From Thinopyrum elongatum (taxonomy: Eukaryota > Streptophyta > Magnoliopsida > Poales > Poaceae): a stretch of DNA of 64,000 bases. Below, piece after piece: positions 36,181 to 46,061 of the stretch. The DNA is taken from the NCBI GenBank assembly GCA_011799875.1, contig CM022301.1:12543570-12607569 (forward strand), given 5' to 3'. The notes beneath the pieces are model-generated. The model had not been told where the DNA came from. It was given only the letters and a program-made list of their open reading frames with translations, and searched no databases. Both the position numbers and the translations under genes were made by a program. Each line of letters begins with the position of its first letter. Position 1 is the stretch's first letter.

Positions 36181-37693
36181 GTGTGGCACAATTTATTTAC
36201 CAAGAAAGATATGTACTTTGCCTTCTATGGCACAATGTCCTTAATATATGGTCGTTTCATGCTTGTACCTTGAAACATATGTATTTGGTCTGTTTATGTT
36301 ATTGAATGATATGCCTTACATGTAACTTTGATTGAAGTGTATCTATGAGTTGTATGGTCTGTCCTGATTGCTTGAAACATAGTGATATGATATTGCCCAG
36401 AACAGTTTAGGTTGCTTGTGAAACAACATGTCATGGCATATTACCTGCTGGGCAAATGTGTTTGTTCAGGCAGAAAAATTGCCGGCAAGTACATTCTTTG
36501 GGGCACACAAACTGCCGGGAGAAGTTATCTGCCGGGAGAAGTTACCGCCGGCAGCCGTTCTTGTGGCGGTTCTATCTGCCGGGAGAAATACTCTCCCGGC
36601 CGTTTAGCTGCCCCCTTAAGTGCCTTCTCCCGGCAGTTTACCTGCCCTTAGATCCGTGCAGTGGTGTAGCGCTGAGGAAGCCGAGTGCAGCACTCGGTAT
36701 ACTGTTGGCCGAGTTCAATGTTGCCTTCGCCGTATATTTTCAATACTTGACGTATTATGATTTTCCTGTAGTGTTGAGTGTTTAAATTCAAAACTCTAAT
36801 TTTTTGTTTTGCTTGAGAGGCCCATTTACAGAGGGGTGGTGAAGACGCGGGGTATCTGGTCTTTTCGCTCCATACCCAAAAACTTGCTTTCAACACTAAA
36901 GAGAGAACCAGCTGATCGTTAGACCTTGAAAAGTTTTCTACACTCAACATACACCATCACATGTCCCATTTAAAAATTTGGCATTTTTGCGGGTTCGTTT
37001 GCTATATTTAAGCCATTAATGCATTTATAGGTATTTAAAGGGGATAATTCAAATTTGAACTTAGAGTGCATGAAAATTTGCCAAAACTGTGTAGAAAAAG
37101 GGTAATTCACGTTTGAGCCCGGGCTCATCTACTCTAGATGAACAGTAATTTAAAAATAGTAAAAGAAAAAGTGAAAAAGTTCTGAAATTTTTTGGCATCG
37201 AAGATGCTCAGGTGCGCAAGGGGCGTGCAAAGTTTCACATAGTTTGGACATTCGAGGGCCTCTAGGCAAAAAAGTAAAATCGGGTCAAAATAGTGTTATT
37301 TTCCAAACTTTCTTTCATAGCCAATTTTTTTCCTTTTTGCCATTACCTCCTCGATGTCCAAATGCCATGAAATTTCGCATGCACATCGCGCATTCCATCA
37401 TCTTGGATGTAAAAATATTCAGGTTTTTTTTTATTTTTTTGTTATTACTGTTCACGCCTAGGTGAGGTGCAGATGCACCTGGGCACCGAATTGCTGGACT
37501 CGTAGAAAAAAAAAATACTATTTGTGTTCTTGATTCTATGGTTAGCCCTTATCCAAGAAAACGGAAGCAATCCCAAACATGAGGGTGTCAAGACTCGACC
37601 CCAAATATGGAGGTTAGTATTTAAAAAAAATCAAAACGAGTTTGAAAAATATGAAACTTGATGTGGTACCATTATATGATCCCTAAAGACTGT
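36181..37693 (+). repeat. 1.5-kb direct repeat, copy 2
   Basis: Pairs with 31499-32998. It carries the CTGCCGG motif cluster at 36430-36650, the third CACTA-end block at 36668-36780, and the same AT-rich tail ending CCTAAAGACTGT. Confidence 0.85.
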
Positions 37694-38690
37694 GAGAAAA
37701 ATTTGAGAATGTTTTATAAAATATGAGAAGGTCCTCCATTAATATATTTTTACCGAGTAGAAATATTTGCCGAGTGCCTGAAAAAACACTGAAAAACTCT
37801 TCGCCGAGTTTCGAAAGGGTGAATGCCAAATGCGGTTTGCCAAGTGATTTTTTACTTTCAGCGCCGAGTTTATTTGGCATTAAAGAAAGGGTGACGCTAT
37901 GCGTAGACCGGATGATAATCGAATCGTGTTGCCCTCGTCCTATTCAACAAGGGTCATGTTGCGATTACAACATGGACCAAGTTGCAAATCCCAACTGAGC
38001 TCCCACAGAGACGCGTCACGTGCGTGAGGCGGTGGACGGCGCGACGAAAAATCGATCGGTTGAGCGCTAGCCTTCTTCAGAAACTAGCGAAAAGTTTATG
38101 TTTAGAACCACCTGGAATGATTATTGAATTAAACGAAAATTCCAACCGCACCACTTTGCCCATATTTGCTTGTCAACTGCCGCTCACCCATCTCGTCAAT
38201 CGTGGAGGATATGGATGCAACCTCCGCGTTGGCTATCACCACGAACGCCTAGGGAGCGTGAGAGGGTGGTCGTCGTTGGAGGCGACGAGGTCTGCGGCTC
38301 GACAGTTGGAGGCGACGGGGTCAGCGCGCGGTTCGACGGTTGGAGGCACACCGGCGATGGAGGCGGGATTGGCTGGCAGCGTCCGACGAAGAGAACGTCC
38401 GGCGGCGTTCGCGGAGGAGGTTGCAAGAGGACCCGGGCTGCCGTCGAGGAGAGACCGGACGGCGTCGTGCGGGGAGGAGACCACGGAGGGGGTTGCAGGA
38501 GGATCCCGGGCTGCTGGCGAGGAGCTCTCGCGGCTACGCGGAGGGGATCGCTCGGAACAGGAGGGGGCGAGGAGAGACGCTTCTGTTTTTTTTATCGTGG
38601 CTGCATGTGGGACGTGAGCAGGTCCTGAACGGGCCAGTTGGGTCTGATAAAAGTTACAGTGACGAAACTACCCCTTGCTCGAGTTAGGCT
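37694..38690 (+). other. CACTA-like remnant and GC-rich segment, no gene
   Basis: 37740-37880 has repeated GCCGAGT motifs of the kind seen at the CACTA end 31313-31412, so it is probably subterminal sequence of the same family. 37980-38690 is GC-rich with overlapping open frames on both strands (the longest is plus 37982-38617, 211 codons). Their low-complexity Gly/Arg/Ala content and lack of any known domain argue against a gene. Confidence 0.5.
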
Positions 38691-39051
38691 GGTGGATTAA
38701 GACGCCCTTTAATCAGCGCCATTCGTATGCTTTAATGTTCGTGCAAAAAACTTCCCGGAGAGCACAGGAGCTGCCTCGGTCCTCCACCCAAAAAGAGGTT
38801 TGGGTAAATTTGTTCAATCCTGTGAAAAGTACAGGTGAGCAAGACTTTCCCGTGGAATAGACGAGACCGATTCCTGCGGAGCGAACGCATGTATAAGGCT
38901 CGGTTCGGTTCATAGGATTTTTGGAGGAATCAGTAAGGAATACTGTTGATGTAGGTTTATTTTCCTTTGTGGTGTTGGGAACGCAGGAATCACCTACACC
39001 ACAGTAATCCAAGGAAACCTGCCCTTCCGATGCTGATTCGAGAGGAATTGA
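38691..39051. other. Unassigned, possible MITE remnant
   Basis: GGCTCGGTTCGGTTCATAGG at 38898 resembles the GGTTTGGTTC-type termini of grass Tourist/hAT MITEs, but no matching right end was found. Nothing else is recognised up to the solo LTR. Confidence 0.25.
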
Positions 39052-39624
39052 TGTTAGAAATTTAGGGCTTGCCGTCTACCCCCTAATTCCTCTGCGCTTA
39101 TTCGTGGTGCCGCTCACAATTCGCATATCTGAGGCTAGGGGGTAGGTACCTTCTTATACTGTCTTTACAAAGAGTCCACCTCTTATACAGATATAAGATT
39201 CCTAGTCTTTTCCACTAGTTTCCAGGATAGAGTGCAGATCAAATAACCAACCACGATCATATTTGTCTGTTAACGGATTCTACCCGTTATGTCCCCGGAG
39301 CACGCGCTTGTGAGCAACACGCCATAATAGAGTGTAAATTCCTCTAATTATGTAGATCAACATTAGGGCTGTAACCTAACTATACGATCTAGCTCCTCCC
39401 GATTATCACTGTACCCGGTAGTCTTTTCAATATTGTATTCCACTGATAATCGACCAGCTTCCTTAAGCATATAACTTAAGTACGTTCCAACAAGTGATAA
39501 TTCCATGATAATCATGTAAAGTAATTCCATGCATAAATACATGTATAATTCCAAAATGAGGTATTCCGAATATTTAGTAATTCCTAGTAATTTAAATATA
39601 GTTGCAGGACACATAATTCCAACA
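39052..39624. repeat. Solo LTR (573 bp), probably Copia
   Basis: TGTTAGAAAT...ATTCCAACA with perfect terminal inverted repeats (TGTT...AACA) and 5-bp duplications ATTGA at 39047-39051 and 39625-39629. There is no second LTR or interior nearby, so it is the product of LTR-LTR recombination. It lies about 0.3 kb from the 3' end of the R40 gene. Confidence 0.9.
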
Positions 39625-39629
39625 ATTGA

Positions 39630-39960
39630 AACATCCGCCTGGGGGCTCATGTTTTTCGCGGAAGACCGAGGCGAGGTGCTAATTAAAATAAGCTAATGTG
39701 TGACGTGATGAGATGAGAGATAGAGATAAAAGCATGCTAGCACAACGGCGCAAGGGCACTAGCTAGTAACATATACGACCCAATGACAAAGCATTGGTAT
39801 ACTCAACATTAGAGACATACGTTTCGCAAAAAAAATAAAAAAACATTAGAGATATACTAGCAATAGCATAGATATAGACAATAAAGACCACAAAACACAG
39901 GACCGAAACTAAACAAACACACACACACACGGACACATCACCACCACCGATCGTACAGGA
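39630..39960. other. Intergenic spacer downstream of the R40 gene
   Basis: No gene seen. It holds an (AC)n microsatellite near 39916-39930 and A-rich runs near 39830. Confidence 0.6.
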
Positions 39961-39962
39961 CT

Positions 39963-39968
39963 TTTATT
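39963..39968 (-). terminator. Poly(A) signal of the R40 gene
   Basis: Minus-strand AATAAA, about 95 bases after the stop codon. It is the only canonical signal near the 3' end. Confidence 0.65.
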
Positions 39969-40061
39969 CTAGCGACACGGACGGCAACAGATCACAGGCT
40001 GATCTCTACCAACTCCGGGTCATGGTGGCGATCACTGCACAGCTTCAGCAGCATGACACGT

Positions 40062-41456
40062 TTCTGCAAACACAAGCAACAATAATTAAACGGATTAAAA
40101 TATGGAGAAAGTTATCCACTAGCACATCGGAGCGAGCCGGGGCACTGCTTACACCAGGGGAGGATCTTCCAGCGCTGGTTGTCAACCTCGCACCATTTCC
40201 ACAGCACGAGGGAGGTGCCGTCGCGCACGCCGCCGTGGTCCTTGTCGCCGTGGAGAGCGTCCAAGTTAAGGTAGATGTTGTTCACCATGCGGATGCACCG
40301 GAAGCCGGCGCCCACGTCGCGGCTCTCGGTCCACATCACCGACTCGTCCTGGTTGCTGGGGTTGTACGGCACCAGCTTCACCTGTTGGATCGAACAGGCA
40401 GGCAACCAAAGATTTCTTGTTAATCATACCTCTCAGATCTTTCCCCGGTAGTGGTACCAACAATTTTTATGCATTACTGAGGTGATGAATTGAAATAGAT
40501 TTGAGTTAGCTTGGATGGTTGTGGTTGCATTGCTTACAGGGTGACCCTCGCCTTGGGAGTGCTTGATGGCCTCGCCGGTCACCTTGTTGACGAGGGCGAA
40601 GGCAGGGTAGCCTTCCTCGTCCTTGATGCGGTTGCTGTGCCTCATGTCCTTGAACCAGTGCTGGTGCTCGTCGCGGGGGTTGGTGGGCGCGAGGACGACG
40701 GCGCCGTTGCGGACGGTGGCGCTGAAGCCCTCGTCGGCCTTGCAGAAGATGCGGACGGTGGGCTCCGAGGACCCGCCGCCGCCGCGGGGGGCGTTGGCGT
40801 AGGCCTCTTCGCCCCAGGGGAGGATCTTCCAGCTCTGGTTGTCGCCCTTGGCCCACTCCCAGAGGACGACGGTGGTGCCGTCGTGCACGCCGCCGTGGTC
40901 CTTGTCCCCGTTGAGGGCGTCGAAATTGAGGCGTATGTTGTTCACCATGCGGATGCAGCGGAAGCCCTTGCCGACGTCGCCGCTCTCCGTCCACATCACA
41001 GACTCGTCAAGGTACTCCGGGTTGAAAGGCACGAGCTTCACCTGCACGCCCAAACAGATCATTCCACTTCCATCTTTAATTTAATTATTATTAAGCACTA
41101 ATAAAAAATTCTGGATTCGGAAACCGAACGGACCAACGGTTGAACGGAACGAGAAGATGACGAACCGGGTGGGACTGGCCGAGAGAGTGCTTGACGGCGA
41201 GGCCGGTTGCCTTGTTGACGATGGCGAAGGCCGGGTTACCCTCCTCGTCCTTGATCTGGGTGCTGAAGCGCATGTCCTTGAACCAGTGCTGGTGCTCGTC
41301 ACGGGGGTTGGAGGGGGCGAGGACGACGCTGCCGTCGCGGATGGAGAGACAGTAGCCCTCATCGGCCTTGCAGAAGATCTTGAAGGTAGGCTGGTTGTTG
41401 CCACCGGCGGCCGGGGGGTTCTGGCCATGGTGACCGTGGTGACCGAAGCCGAACAT
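40062..41456 (-). CDS. R40: R40-type lectin with two EUL (ricin-B-like) domains, four exons, intact
   Basis: The one host gene I can support. Exons are 41456-41166, 41041-40538, 40381-40153 and 40063 downward, and all introns are GT..AG. They give 97+168+76 = 341 residues. The stop TAA is split across the last intron (T at 40153, AA at 40063-40062). An MFGFGHHGHH leader is followed by two beta-trefoil EUL domains (about 24-173 and 195-341). Each carries an IFCKADEG start, NPRDEHQHWFKDMR, DESVMWTES, GFRCIRMVNN and a WKILPW end. Introns 1 and 2 fall at the same point of each domain (after SHP/GHP), pointing to internal duplication. Rice R40 proteins are cytosolic/nuclear carbohydrate-binding proteins induced by ABA and salt (family knowledge). 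I chose the ATG at 41456 because the upstream in-frame Met lies at the TATA box. Confidence 0.95.
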
Positions 41457-41550
41457 CCTGTGATCTCTCGGGGGTTTTGCGGGACTGTCACTCGTCAGGA
41501 AGGAGGAAGGTTTTGGACGGGGCGATGGGAAACTGTGTCCCTTTGGTCCC

Positions 41551-41557
41551 ATTTATA
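41551..41557 (-). promoter_or_regulatory. TATA box of the R40 gene
   Basis: Minus-strand TATAAAT, 95 bases upstream of the ATG, predicting a transcription start near 41525 and a 5' leader of about 70 bases. An RY-like CATGCAT lies further upstream at 41724-41730, of uncertain meaning. Confidence 0.7.
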
Positions 41558-41746
41558 GAAGGGCGTGCCTAGTAAAAAGAATCCAAAGCGGGTTGAATTA
41601 TTGCTGTACGGGTGTGATGGCGTGAATGTCACGGGGCGACTCGTTGACACGGAGGGTCCACCAGGCGAACGTTCTGGAGGCTAGGCCGTAGGCGTGAACC
41701 GTTGGCTTCTCTCGTGTGTCATCCATGCATACGCATTTGCTGCTAC

Positions 41747-41895
41747 GGTGGAGCAGTTCATACCGGCGAGCTAATGACACGCCAGTGACGGTGGAGCAGT
41801 TCATACCGGCGAGCTAATGACACGCCAGTGACGGTGGAGCAGTTCATACCGGCGAGCTAATGACACGCCAGTGACGGTGGAGCAGTTCATACCGG
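41747..41895. repeat. 43-bp tandem repeat, about 3.5 copies, upstream of the R40 promoter
   Basis: GGTGGAGCAG starts at 41747, 41790, 41833 and 41876 with exactly 43-base spacing. Full units look identical by eye; the fourth is cut after 20 bases. Each unit holds TTCATACCGG and TGACACGCCAGTGAC. It lies 190-340 bp upstream of the TATA box. Confidence 0.95.
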
Positions 41896-42306
41896 TGTCT
41901 TTAACTCGTTATATGCACAGCTCGTTTGTTACTACCGGTAGCACTAACTTTACGCCTTCACCCCAGGAACCAAGAAATAAGCATTGCCAGCTAGAAAAAA
42001 CAAACATTATTGGCTGTGTTCTCTTCTGCCGACGACATCATTTCAGGGGAAGGAAACGAAATGAAGTCATTTTGCTTCAAAATAAAATTAGAAAAACGCA
42101 CATGTCTTGCTTTGTTCGATCTTTTTCCGAGATGAAGGTGCGGCATCCTCTTGCCCTTGGAACCCTGGCTCTGGCTGCATGTGCACGCGCACCACAACAA
42201 GGCGCCCCATGGAGAGCCAACATAAACAAATAGAAAAAAAATCAAGGGAAAAGGTTCATTTGCCTAATTTAAACAAGGGCAGCGGCAGGCATGAAAACAA
42301 TACGTA

Positions 42307-42352
42307 CTCCCTCCGTCCGGAAATACAATCATTTCTAGGACAAGTATTTCCG
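42307..42352 (+). mobile_element. Stowaway-like MITE remnant
   Basis: CTCCCTCCGTCCGGAAATAC, the standard Stowaway terminus, preceded by TA. It is followed 18 bases later by an inverted TATTTCCG. Only the two ends remain, about 46 bp, with the right terminus cut short. Confidence 0.7.
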
Positions 42353-42816
42353 TGATGCCTCGGATTAAGGCGTGATGATTGTGACATGTAGCATGGCGCC
42401 CTGAACTAGGGTGTCATGCCAAATAGCATGACGCCCTAGCGCCGCGTCATGCAAAAGTGCCACTTTATGAAATATTTTCAGAATGACGCCATTTTATGTT
42501 GAACTTTTGAAAAAGGACCAATTTTGTCTATTTTCACCCCGTCCGGTAGTACTAGTACCTTTTTCGCAGTCAAAGGTAAAAAAAAAAAACCTAAGGGACG
42601 AGATGCGTAGCAAACGTCCCGTTCGTGCCTCATGTGTCCCCACCGGGCAGTGCTATGGTGTTGGAACTTGAAGCAGGAACTGGGAAACTGTTACTGTTGC
42701 ATATTCTCTATTCTCGTTTTTCTTCTGTTTTGCGTGGATAAAAAGTTTGTATATGACGGGAGGTTGTACGTACTATTCTGGTGTGCAGATCGAGAGCTGC
42801 TATATGTACGATCAAA

Positions 42817-42909
42817 ATTCGTAAGATTTTCATACGACCAGACTGATCTGATGTTGTGGGCCCAAGCAGCGGGAACGGGCCTGTGTCTTGTCGTACGAAA
42901 ATCGTATAG
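42817..42909. repeat. Inverted repeat / possible small MITE
   Basis: Arms 42817-42838 (attcgtaagattttcatac...) and 42890-42909 are imperfect reverse complements of about 20 bases around a 51-base loop. No transposon family is recognised. Confidence 0.55.
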
Positions 42910-43190
42910 GAAACGTCGTAAGCAAGGCAGTTTCGGTGCAGATTTCCCACCGGATCACCTTGCCGACCTGACGGGAGGTGGGGTAAAAACAATAGGGGAG
43001 GGTGTGGATAAGATCATGCACGTTCTCACCCCACGCGGCTGTACTGCCATCACGAGACGTACTATGCAGCTTTTTCCTTCCTTTTTTTTTTTCCCCTTCT
43101 CTTCTCTTTTCTTTTATGAATCTTCACACGTACGTACTCGTCTTTCGGCACCTGCTGCTGCGGTGTGCAAAGACAGCAGCGCAAATGCCA

Positions 43191-44124
43191 TGATTGTGTC
43201 CGATCGAGCTCTACAAATCCATGCCACGTGTTCGGCGTTCCAGATGGAGAACACCACTACGTAGGGTCAACCTGCGAAAGGGGGGACCCGAGTTGCCCCC
43301 CGCGTCGCTCTCCCGTGGGCGACTCGGGCATGAAACCCTAGCCGCCGGTAGCCGCCACACCACCACTCCTCCTCCTGCCGCCGCCGGCAAGTGCCGCCGG
43401 GTAAAACCCGCGTGGCGGCTGCGGCGGCGGTGGTACTTCCTTCCCTCTCGCCTGGTGTAGGGGCCACGGGGGCTTCTCATCCCAGCTGAGGCGTGTGACG
43501 GCGCGACGCGGAGTCGCTGCATAGGGCGCATGCAGGCGCAACGCAGGGTACTGGCTAGGGCGGTGCGTGCAAGCAGGCACGACGCGTGTTGCCTGGCCGC
43601 GGCCGGGGTCGGTCGGGCCGATCTGGGCTCGGGCGGTCCTGCGGTCGTGCCGGCCTGGCCATGGGCGTGGTAGCATGGGTGGAGCGACGCCGTGGAGTGC
43701 GCTGCTGGGCTGGTGCGGCGAGCGGGGGTTCCAGCGCAGATCTGCTGGGTTGGTCGTTGCCCTGGGCGGTACGCCGGGCCCGACCTGGGCCATGCGGGCT
43801 CGCGGCCGTGTGTAGCCGTCTCTAGGACGTGCGTAGTGCAGATCAGCGCGAGGACGAAGGCGCGAAGGTGCGCGAGAAGGTTCCAAGTTTGGCAGAGGCG
43901 TGAGTGATGGAGTCAAATTCAGCAGATCTCGGGTAGGGGGTCCCGAACTGGTAGCCTTGGTGTGATGCTAATAGAGACACATGATTTTACCCAGGTTCGG
44001 ACTCTCTCGAAGAGATAATACTCTACGTCATGCTTGTGTTTATTGTATCGGGGTATAGTACAGAGTATAGGTGTCTACCACGAAATTGTTGTGTAAGATT
44101 CTAATGATCTATCGACTAGCCTAG
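43191..44124. other. GC-rich segment and LTR-like remnant
   Basis: 43200-43900 is GC-rich (a leader-like GCGACTCGGGC...GAAACCCTAGCCGCC motif near 43320) with low-complexity frames only. 43935-44124 (GGGTAGGGGGTCCCGAACTGG, then TTTACCCAGGTTCGG) resembles a common Triticeae LTR-retrotransposon end. The sequence is interrupted by the solo LTR and continues after 45723. Confidence 0.45.
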
Positions 44125-45718
44125 TGATACGTCTCCAACGTATCTATAATTTTTAATTGTTTCATGCTGTTATAATATCAATCTTGGATGTTTTTATGAT
44201 CATTTACAGCAATTATATATCACTTTTGGAGACTAACCTATTAACTTAGTGCCCAGTGCCAGTTCCTGTTTTCTGCCCTGTTTTTGTTTTACAGAAAATC
44301 AATACCAAACGAAGTCCAAATGCAACGAAACTTTTTGGAAATTTTTTATTTATGAAGATAAACACTAGAAGCTTCGGGAGAGGGCCAGAAGAGAAAGAGG
44401 GGGGGGGGGCACACAGCACCAAGCCGCGCCACAGGGGGGTGGCGCGCCCTGGTACTGTGTGGGCCCACCCTGGCTCCGTTTGACCTAATTCCAGCACTAT
44501 AAATTCAAGGAAAATCAGAAACCCTAGGGAGAGTCCACAAAATACGTTTTACGCCGCCGCAAGCTTCTGCTCCAGAGAGATCTCATCTGGGGTCCTTCTC
44601 CGGTAATCTGCCGGAGGGGGAATCGATCACGAAGGGGTTCTACATCATCCTTGCCGCCTCTCCGATGATGCGTGAGTAGTTTACCACATACCTTCGGGTT
44701 CATAGTTAGTAGCTAGATGACTTCTTCTCTCTCTTTGATCTTCAATACAATGTTCTCCTCGATGTTCTTGGAGATCTATTCAATGTAATGACTTTTTGCG
44801 GTGTGTTTGTTGGGATCCGATGAATTGTTATTTTATGACAGATTATCCATGAATATTATTTGACTCTTCTCTGATCTCTTTTATGCATGATTATTATAGC
44901 CTCGTATTTCTTCTCCGATCTATTGATTCGGTTTGGCCAACTAGATTGATTTTTCTTGCAATGGGAAGAGGTGCTTTGTAGTGGGTTCGGTCTTGCGATG
45001 CTCAATCCCAGTGACAGAAGGGGACATGACACGTATGTATCGTTGCTACTAAGGATAAAAAGATGGGATCTATTCATGGAATCTATTCATTGGGTTTATT
45101 AATTCGTCAGTTTGTCTTGTCTACATCATGTCATCGTTCTTAAGGCATTAATCCGTTCCTTATGGACTTAATACACTAGATGCATCCTGGATAGCGGTCG
45201 ATGTGTGGAGTAATAGTAGTAGATGCAGGCAGGAGTCGGTCTACTAATCTTGGACGTGATGCCTATATACATGATCATTGCCTTGGATATCATCATGATT
45301 ATTTGCTTTTCTATCAATTGCCCAACAGTAATTTGTCTACTCACCGTATGCTATTTTCTCGAGAGAAGCCTCTAGTGAAAACTATGGCCCCCGGGTCTAT
45401 CTATCTCATATTACTAAAACCCTAAAAATACTTGCTGCACTTTTTCTTTCTTTATTTGATTTTGTATTTTTGTTTCAATCTATCAATCTATCGCATACAA
45501 TTTAATCTTGCTATCTACCGCCGAGAGATTGACAACCTCTCGTTTGCGTTGGGTGCAAGGGTGTGTTGCTTGTGTGCAGGTGCTGCTAACGAGGTGTTGT
45601 GTGATTCTCCTACTGGTTCGATAAACTTGGTTTCACAATCGAGGGAAATACTTATCTCTACTGTGCTGCATCATCCCTTCCTCTTCGGGGAAAATACCAA
45701 CGCAAGCTACAAGTAGCA
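44125..45718 (+). repeat. Solo LTR (1594 bp) of the same family as the 5689-12726 element
   Basis: TGATACGTCTCCAACG...AAGTAGCA with duplications CCTAG at 44120-44124 and 45719-45723. Reversed, it aligns end to end with the LTRs at 5689 and 11149, but is more divergent than those two are from each other. There is no interior, so it was formed by LTR recombination. It holds a GGTGGCGCGCC hairpin near 44425-44455. Confidence 0.93.
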
Positions 45719-45723
45719 CCTAG

Positions 45724-46061
45724 CCTCGGCTTATATAATGTACCGGAGGTCTAGAATAACAGGAGTCCTAATCGGCTATGTCGGTGGAGAGGAGTCCTTT
45801 TCTTGTATGCCAGGTCTTGTGAAATCTTGCTTGTATGTGTCATGGGCTACCCTAAGTGGCCCAGGACAGAACCGACAAAGGGGTCCTCGGCCCGTCCCAC
45901 CTGGCCGGGAGTCGACATGGTAAGTACGCCCTGGTCCAAGACACCATCAGTAGCCCATGACTGTTCGAGGGACTGTCCGAGGTTCTGTTCAAGATTTTGT
46001 TCGAGGGACTGATCGAGGGATTGTTTGAGGGAGAAAATCCTCGCGGCTAAGAGGTTGTAAA
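45724..46061. other. Continuation of the LTR-like remnant, short degenerate repeats
   Basis: No gene. 45960-46030 has GTTCGAGGGACTG-like units repeated about five times with variation. Confidence 0.5.

Larger units (their letters stand above)
41896..43190. other. Upstream region of the R40 gene, no gene recognised
   Basis: Single-copy-looking sequence with small inverted repeats (for example CATGGCGCC...GGGTGTCATG near 42393-42420), a MITE end (42307) and a hairpin (42817). The short open frames (up to 210 codons at 42632-43264) carry no recognised domain. Confidence 0.6.

Noticed and set aside
31499..37693. LTR retrotransposon with 1.5-kb LTRs
   Set aside because: Repeat ends are TGTGG...GACTGT without a CA end, there is no primer site or polypurine tract, and the middle holds exon-like pieces in plus orientation.
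37982..38617. 211-codon plus-strand frame
   Set aside because: Start and middle show no domain; the second half is low-complexity GC-rich sequence open in all frames.
40511..41101. 196-codon plus-strand frame
   Set aside because: Antisense shadow of R40 exon 2; the exon/intron structure and domains are on the minus strand.
43338..43916. 192-codon minus-strand frame near 43.6 kb
   Set aside because: Pro/Arg/Ala low complexity, open in other frames too, no family recognised.
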